A stretch of DNA of 64,000 nucleotides from Paracoccus beibuensis (GTDB lineage Bacteria; Pseudomonadota; Alphaproteobacteria; Rhodobacterales; Rhodobacteraceae), in contig NZ_JAOTBD010000010.1 of the NCBI RefSeq assembly GCF_026162625.1, forward strand, positions 43,752 to 107,751, given 5' to 3'. This document shows positions 61,595 through 64,000 of this stretch, piece by piece. Every line of letters begins with the position of its first letter. The stretch's first letter is position 1. Position numbers and translations under genes: made by a program. The notes beneath the pieces were generated by a model that saw nothing but the letters and a program-made list of their open reading frames with translations, was not told the DNA's origin and did no database searches.

Positions 61595-62979
61595 TGCTCG
61601 ACCGCCGAGGGTTCATTGCGGCGCTGGTTGCTGCGGTGCCGACGGCCGCTGGCGCGCGTGGACTGGACATGCGTCCGCCGCGAAAGCCCATGCCGGAACC
61701 AGGAGACGTGGTCGCTGCCAGTGGACTGCAAGGGAAGATTGCCTTTGCGCTGCTGGATGGCCGGCAGCCGGCTGCCTTGGGCAAGGCGGCGCTGGCAATG
61801 GCGCCGGCCAGCACCATGAAGGTCATCACTGCGCTTTTTGCGCTCGATCGACTGGGGCCTGGGCATCGCTTCGGCACAAGGCTGATCCGAGCGGGCGACA
61901 TGCTGATCCTGGCAGGTGGCGGCGACCCGGTGCTGTCGAGCGACGACCTGGCGCGGCTGGCCGCCACCTTGGCAAGCAGCGGCTCTCCTCCGCCTCGGAG
62001 GTTCGCCGTTTGGGGCGGTGCGCTGCCAAGCATCGCACAGATTGCGCCCGAGCAGGCGGTGCATCTGGCCTACAATCCCACCATTTCAGGCATGATCCTG
62101 AACTTCAATCGCGTCCACCTGGGCTGGACTCGCGTCGGCGTCAACCATCAGCTGAGCGTCGAGGCTCGCGCGACGGGGCAGTCGCTTAGGGCCTACACGA
62201 TCAGCGCGATGCCGGCGACGCATGCCGATCTTTTCACCTATCGCCATGATATAGAGCGCGAGTACTGGACCATCTCGCGTGCGGCGATGGGTCCGTCGGG
62301 CAGCCGGTGGTTGCCCGTCCGCCTGCCAGAGCTTTACGCGGCAGACGTGTTCCAGACCCTGTGCCGCGCGCGGGGGCTTGTCCTGCCGCAGCCAGAGGTG
62401 ATCGCGCACCTGCCGCAAGGCGAGGTGATCGCCCGGCACGACAGCCCGCCGTTGCGAACGCTCGTGCACGACATGCTGCTTTATTCCACGAACATCACCG
62501 CCGAGACGCTCGGCCTGCATGCAAGCGGCGCCAACACGCTGCCGACCTCGGCCGACGCAATGAGCGGCTGGCTGGGCGGCCTGGGCAAGGGGATGCGGCT
62601 GGCCGATCATTCGGGGCTTTCGGAGGCAAGCCGCGTTTCCGCCTTCGGCCTCGCCAGTGTGCTGGCGGGACCGGGCCGCGATCTGGGGCTGGGGCCGCTG
62701 CTGCGGACAGATCCGCTGGACGAGGATCTGGGGCCGGGGCAAGCCGACCACCGCGTGTCTGCGAAGACCGGCACGCTGAACTTCGTTTCCAACCTGGCGG
62801 GCTATGTGACGACACGATCGGGTCGCGAAGGGGCATTCGCGATCCTGTGTACGGACGAGGCCCGGCGCGCGACGTCGATCGGGGAGGAGCTTCCTGATGA
62901 CGTCAGCACCTGGACGCATGCCGCCAAGTCGCTGCAGCGCGACCTGATCGGCGCCTTTGCCGGTAGGCTTGGGGGTTAG
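61594..62979 (+). CDS. dacB: D-alanyl-D-alanine carboxypeptidase/endopeptidase (PBP4 family)
   Basis: Peptidase S13 family penicillin-binding protein that trims or opens peptidoglycan cross-links. The 461-residue product has active-site S73 and K76 in ASTMK, SxN in YSTN (S298, N300), and KTG in AKTGTL (K391). The N-terminus MLDRRGFIAALVAAV is a twin-arginine-like export signal. Coupled to nadD by a one-base overlap. A degenerate IS element follows after about 100 bases. Confidence 0.9.
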   Translation: MLDRRGFIAALVAAVPTAAGARGLDMRPPRKPMPEPGDVVAASGLQGKIAFALLDGRQPAALGKAALAMAPASTMKVITALFALDRLGPGHRFGTRLIRAGDMLILAGGGDPVLSSDDLARLAATLASSGSPPPRRFAVWGGALPSIAQIAPEQAVHLAYNPTISGMILNFNRVHLGWTRVGVNHQLSVEARATGQSLRAYTISAMPATHADLFTYRHDIEREYWTISRAAMGPSGSRWLPVRLPELYAADVFQTLCRARGLVLPQPEVIAHLPQGEVIARHDSPPLRTLVHDMLLYSTNITAETLGLHASGANTLPTSADAMSGWLGGLGKGMRLADHSGLSEASRVSAFGLASVLAGPGRDLGLGPLLRTDPLDEDLGPGQADHRVSAKTGTLNFVSNLAGYVTTRSGREGAFAILCTDEARRATSIGEELPDDVSTWTHAAKSLQRDLIGAFAGRLGG

Positions 62980-63024
62980 GCCGTGTTGATAAAAGGGATT
63001 CACAGGTCGCGCTGATCATGGCTC

Positions 63025-63053
63025 AAGCTGGTCTCTGCGATGGAGATCAGCTT
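63025..63053. other. Hairpin near the left end of the IS5-type element
   Basis: AAGCTGGTCTC (63025-63035) pairs with GAGATCAGCTT (63043-63053) with one G-U pair around a 7-base loop. It lies between dacB and the transposase remnant, so it could stop outside transcription from entering the element or terminate dacB. Confidence 0.45.
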
Positions 63054-63417
63054 GGCATGAGACCTGATGCCGGACGAGGAGTGGGCGTTCCATGAACGCT
63101 TCATCCTCGCCGTTCGCGCGCCGAACGGCCGCAAACCCCTGAACCATCGTCCTGGTCTGGACGGCATTTTCTGGATCGCGCGGACGGGATCGCCTTGGCG
63201 CGACCTGCCCGAAGTTCGGCAAGTGGTCCAGCGTCTACCGCCAGTTTCGGCGTTGGACCCTCGCGGTGCTCCGGAAGCAGATCATGGGCGCATCGAACGA
63301 AAGCGGGCTGGTTCCCGACGCCCTTCAGATGATCGGCAGCACCGCAGTCCGCGCCCATCATCAGGCAGCGGGCGCAAAAGGGGGGGCTCCGAGGCAAGGT
63401 TTCGGCCGGTCGAGAGC

Positions 63418-63444
63418 GTCCGGTGGGAAGACGATCCACCGGAC
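63418..63444. repeat. Dyad within an apparent insertion in the IS5 transposase
   Basis: GTCCGGTGG (63418-63426) and CCACCGGAC (63436-63444) are perfect inverted repeats with a 9-base loop, inside about 50 bases (63413-63463) that interrupt the expected GFGRSR...FTTKIHL sequence of IS5-type transposases without breaking the frame. Confidence 0.5.
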
Positions 63445-63585
63445 CGTTTTCTGGACCACCTTCCACTTCACGACCAAGATCCACCTCCGGGTCAACGGTG
63501 CAGGCCCCACCTAAGGTCGGATATTTCGCCGGGCGAGACGTCGGACCATCTGGGCTTCGATCTGGCCATGGACGACAACCTGCCG

Positions 63586-63621
63586 GAACCTCGCGTCCTG
63601 CTGGAACCTGGCGTCCTGCTG
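63586..63621 (+). repeat. 18-bp tandem duplication in the IS5 transposase
   Basis: Two adjacent 18-base copies (63586-63603 and 63604-63621) differ at one base and duplicate the codons for EPRVLL/EPGVLL. Intact IS5-type enzymes have one copy. Confidence 0.75.
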
Positions 63622-63812
63622 GCCGATCGCGGCCATGCCTCTGATAAGGTTCGCAAAACCATGGAGGCGCGCAACGTCGTGCCCGTGATACCTATGCGGA
63701 AGTCACGGAAACTGCGCGTGGCTGTCGACCGCAAGCCCTACCGGCTGCGGAACCTTGCCGAGCGGTGCTTCAACAAGCTCAAGAACGCCCGCCGCGTCGC
63801 CTGCCCGCTACG

Positions 63813-64000
63813 ACAAGACCGCAGCGGTTGTCTCACGCAGTCTCGGGCTGACCCACAAAAAGAGACCTGCAAGTCGTCGAGCAGAAGCGGCCTGAGATCC
63901 GGCAGGCACGCCATATCTGGATCACACGACGCCCACCGTTCATGCACAACGCGTTGACGCGCATCGATTTCATCGACGAGACGTCGCTGAAGACGAACAC
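63813..64000 (+). mobile_element. IS630-family transposase fragment, cut by window end
   Basis: The 3' end reads LQVVEQKRPEIRQARHIWI and RRPPFMHNALTRIDFIDETSLKTN, the central DDE region of IS630-type transposases, with FIDET carrying the second catalytic Asp. Upstream, SRSLGLTHKKR belongs to the same family but in another frame, with the shift in a run of five A (near 63860). The left border with the IS5 remnant is about 63815-63830. The rest lies outside the window, so activity cannot be judged. Confidence 0.7.

Larger units (their letters stand above)
63067..63830 (+). pseudogene. IS5-family transposase, frameshifted
   Basis: Segments of one IS5-type DDE transposase appear in different frames: RPGLDGIFWIARTGSPWRDLPE (63145-63210), FGKWSSVYRQFRRW and ESGLVPDALQMI with VRAHHQAAGAKGG in the next frame, then KIHLRVNGAG and a stop near 63512, and SDISPGETSDHLGFDLAMDDN with LLADRGH, VVPVIPMRKSRK and RLRNLAERCFNKLKNARRVA in the first frame again. 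At least three frameshifts (near 63212, 63512 and 63805), an 18-base tandem duplication and an extra in-frame segment with a dyad make it non-functional. The last match is ARYDKTA near 63815. Confidence 0.82.

Overview
The window is high-GC chromosomal DNA from an alphaproteobacterium of the Rhodobacterales, most likely Paracoccus or a close relative. The evidence is a complete RcGTA-type gene transfer agent cluster, an ectoine catabolic cluster in the marine Rhodobacterales gene order, a cysteine-type NAD-dependent formate dehydrogenase (fdsGBA-fdhD-fdsD), and degenerate IS5 and IS630 elements at the right edge. No rRNA, tRNA or CRISPR array was seen, and no gene-free gap exceeds 300 bases. 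Family assignments come from reading the translated sequence; no database search was run.

Left part (1-16650): the 3' part of a PhoR-type histidine kinase, rpiA, glutathione reductase, hflK-hflC, a DegP/HtrA protease, a [2Fe-2S] ferredoxin, a small unknown protein and a GST-fold protein, all on the plus strand. On the minus strand follow an Mfd-family translocase and the molybdate transporter modABC. Then come rpmG (L33) and an XdhC-like/MocA-like pair for molybdenum cofactor handling.

Centre (16734-29603): an ectoine/5-hydroxyectoine utilisation cluster. An AsnC/Lrp regulator, a semialdehyde dehydrogenase and a class III aminotransferase run leftward. The MocR-type regulator enuR, the TRAP transporter uehABC and eutABCDE run rightward, nearly all with stop/start overlaps. 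Together they would import ectoines, open the ring, remove the acetyl group and convert diaminobutyrate to aspartate.

Next (29815-36714): a LysR regulator and fdsGBA-fdhD-fdsD. A perfect 17-bp palindrome with the LysR T-N11-A geometry overlaps the regulator's own stop codon. Housekeeping genes follow: a lipid-kinase-like protein with a metallophosphoesterase, rpsA, ihfB, lapA and trpF.

From 42251 to 56932 lies an uninterrupted GTA structural operon: small and large terminase, portal, a small membrane protein, prohead protease, capsid, connectors, tail genes, NlpC/P60 peptidase, the 1293-residue tail hub/host-specificity protein and a DUF2793 protein. There is no integrase or lysogeny module, so it is not an ordinary prophage. 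Its leader contains a promoter-like sequence followed by an intrinsic-terminator-like hairpin, and another hairpin separates terminase from portal. These are the most interesting unexplained signals.

Right part (57007-64000): cysE, with pyrD and a DUF952 gene opposing it, a periplasmic 5'-nucleotidase, nadD, a PBP4-type D-Ala-D-Ala carboxypeptidase, and a frameshifted IS5-family transposase that runs into an IS630-family fragment cut by the window edge.
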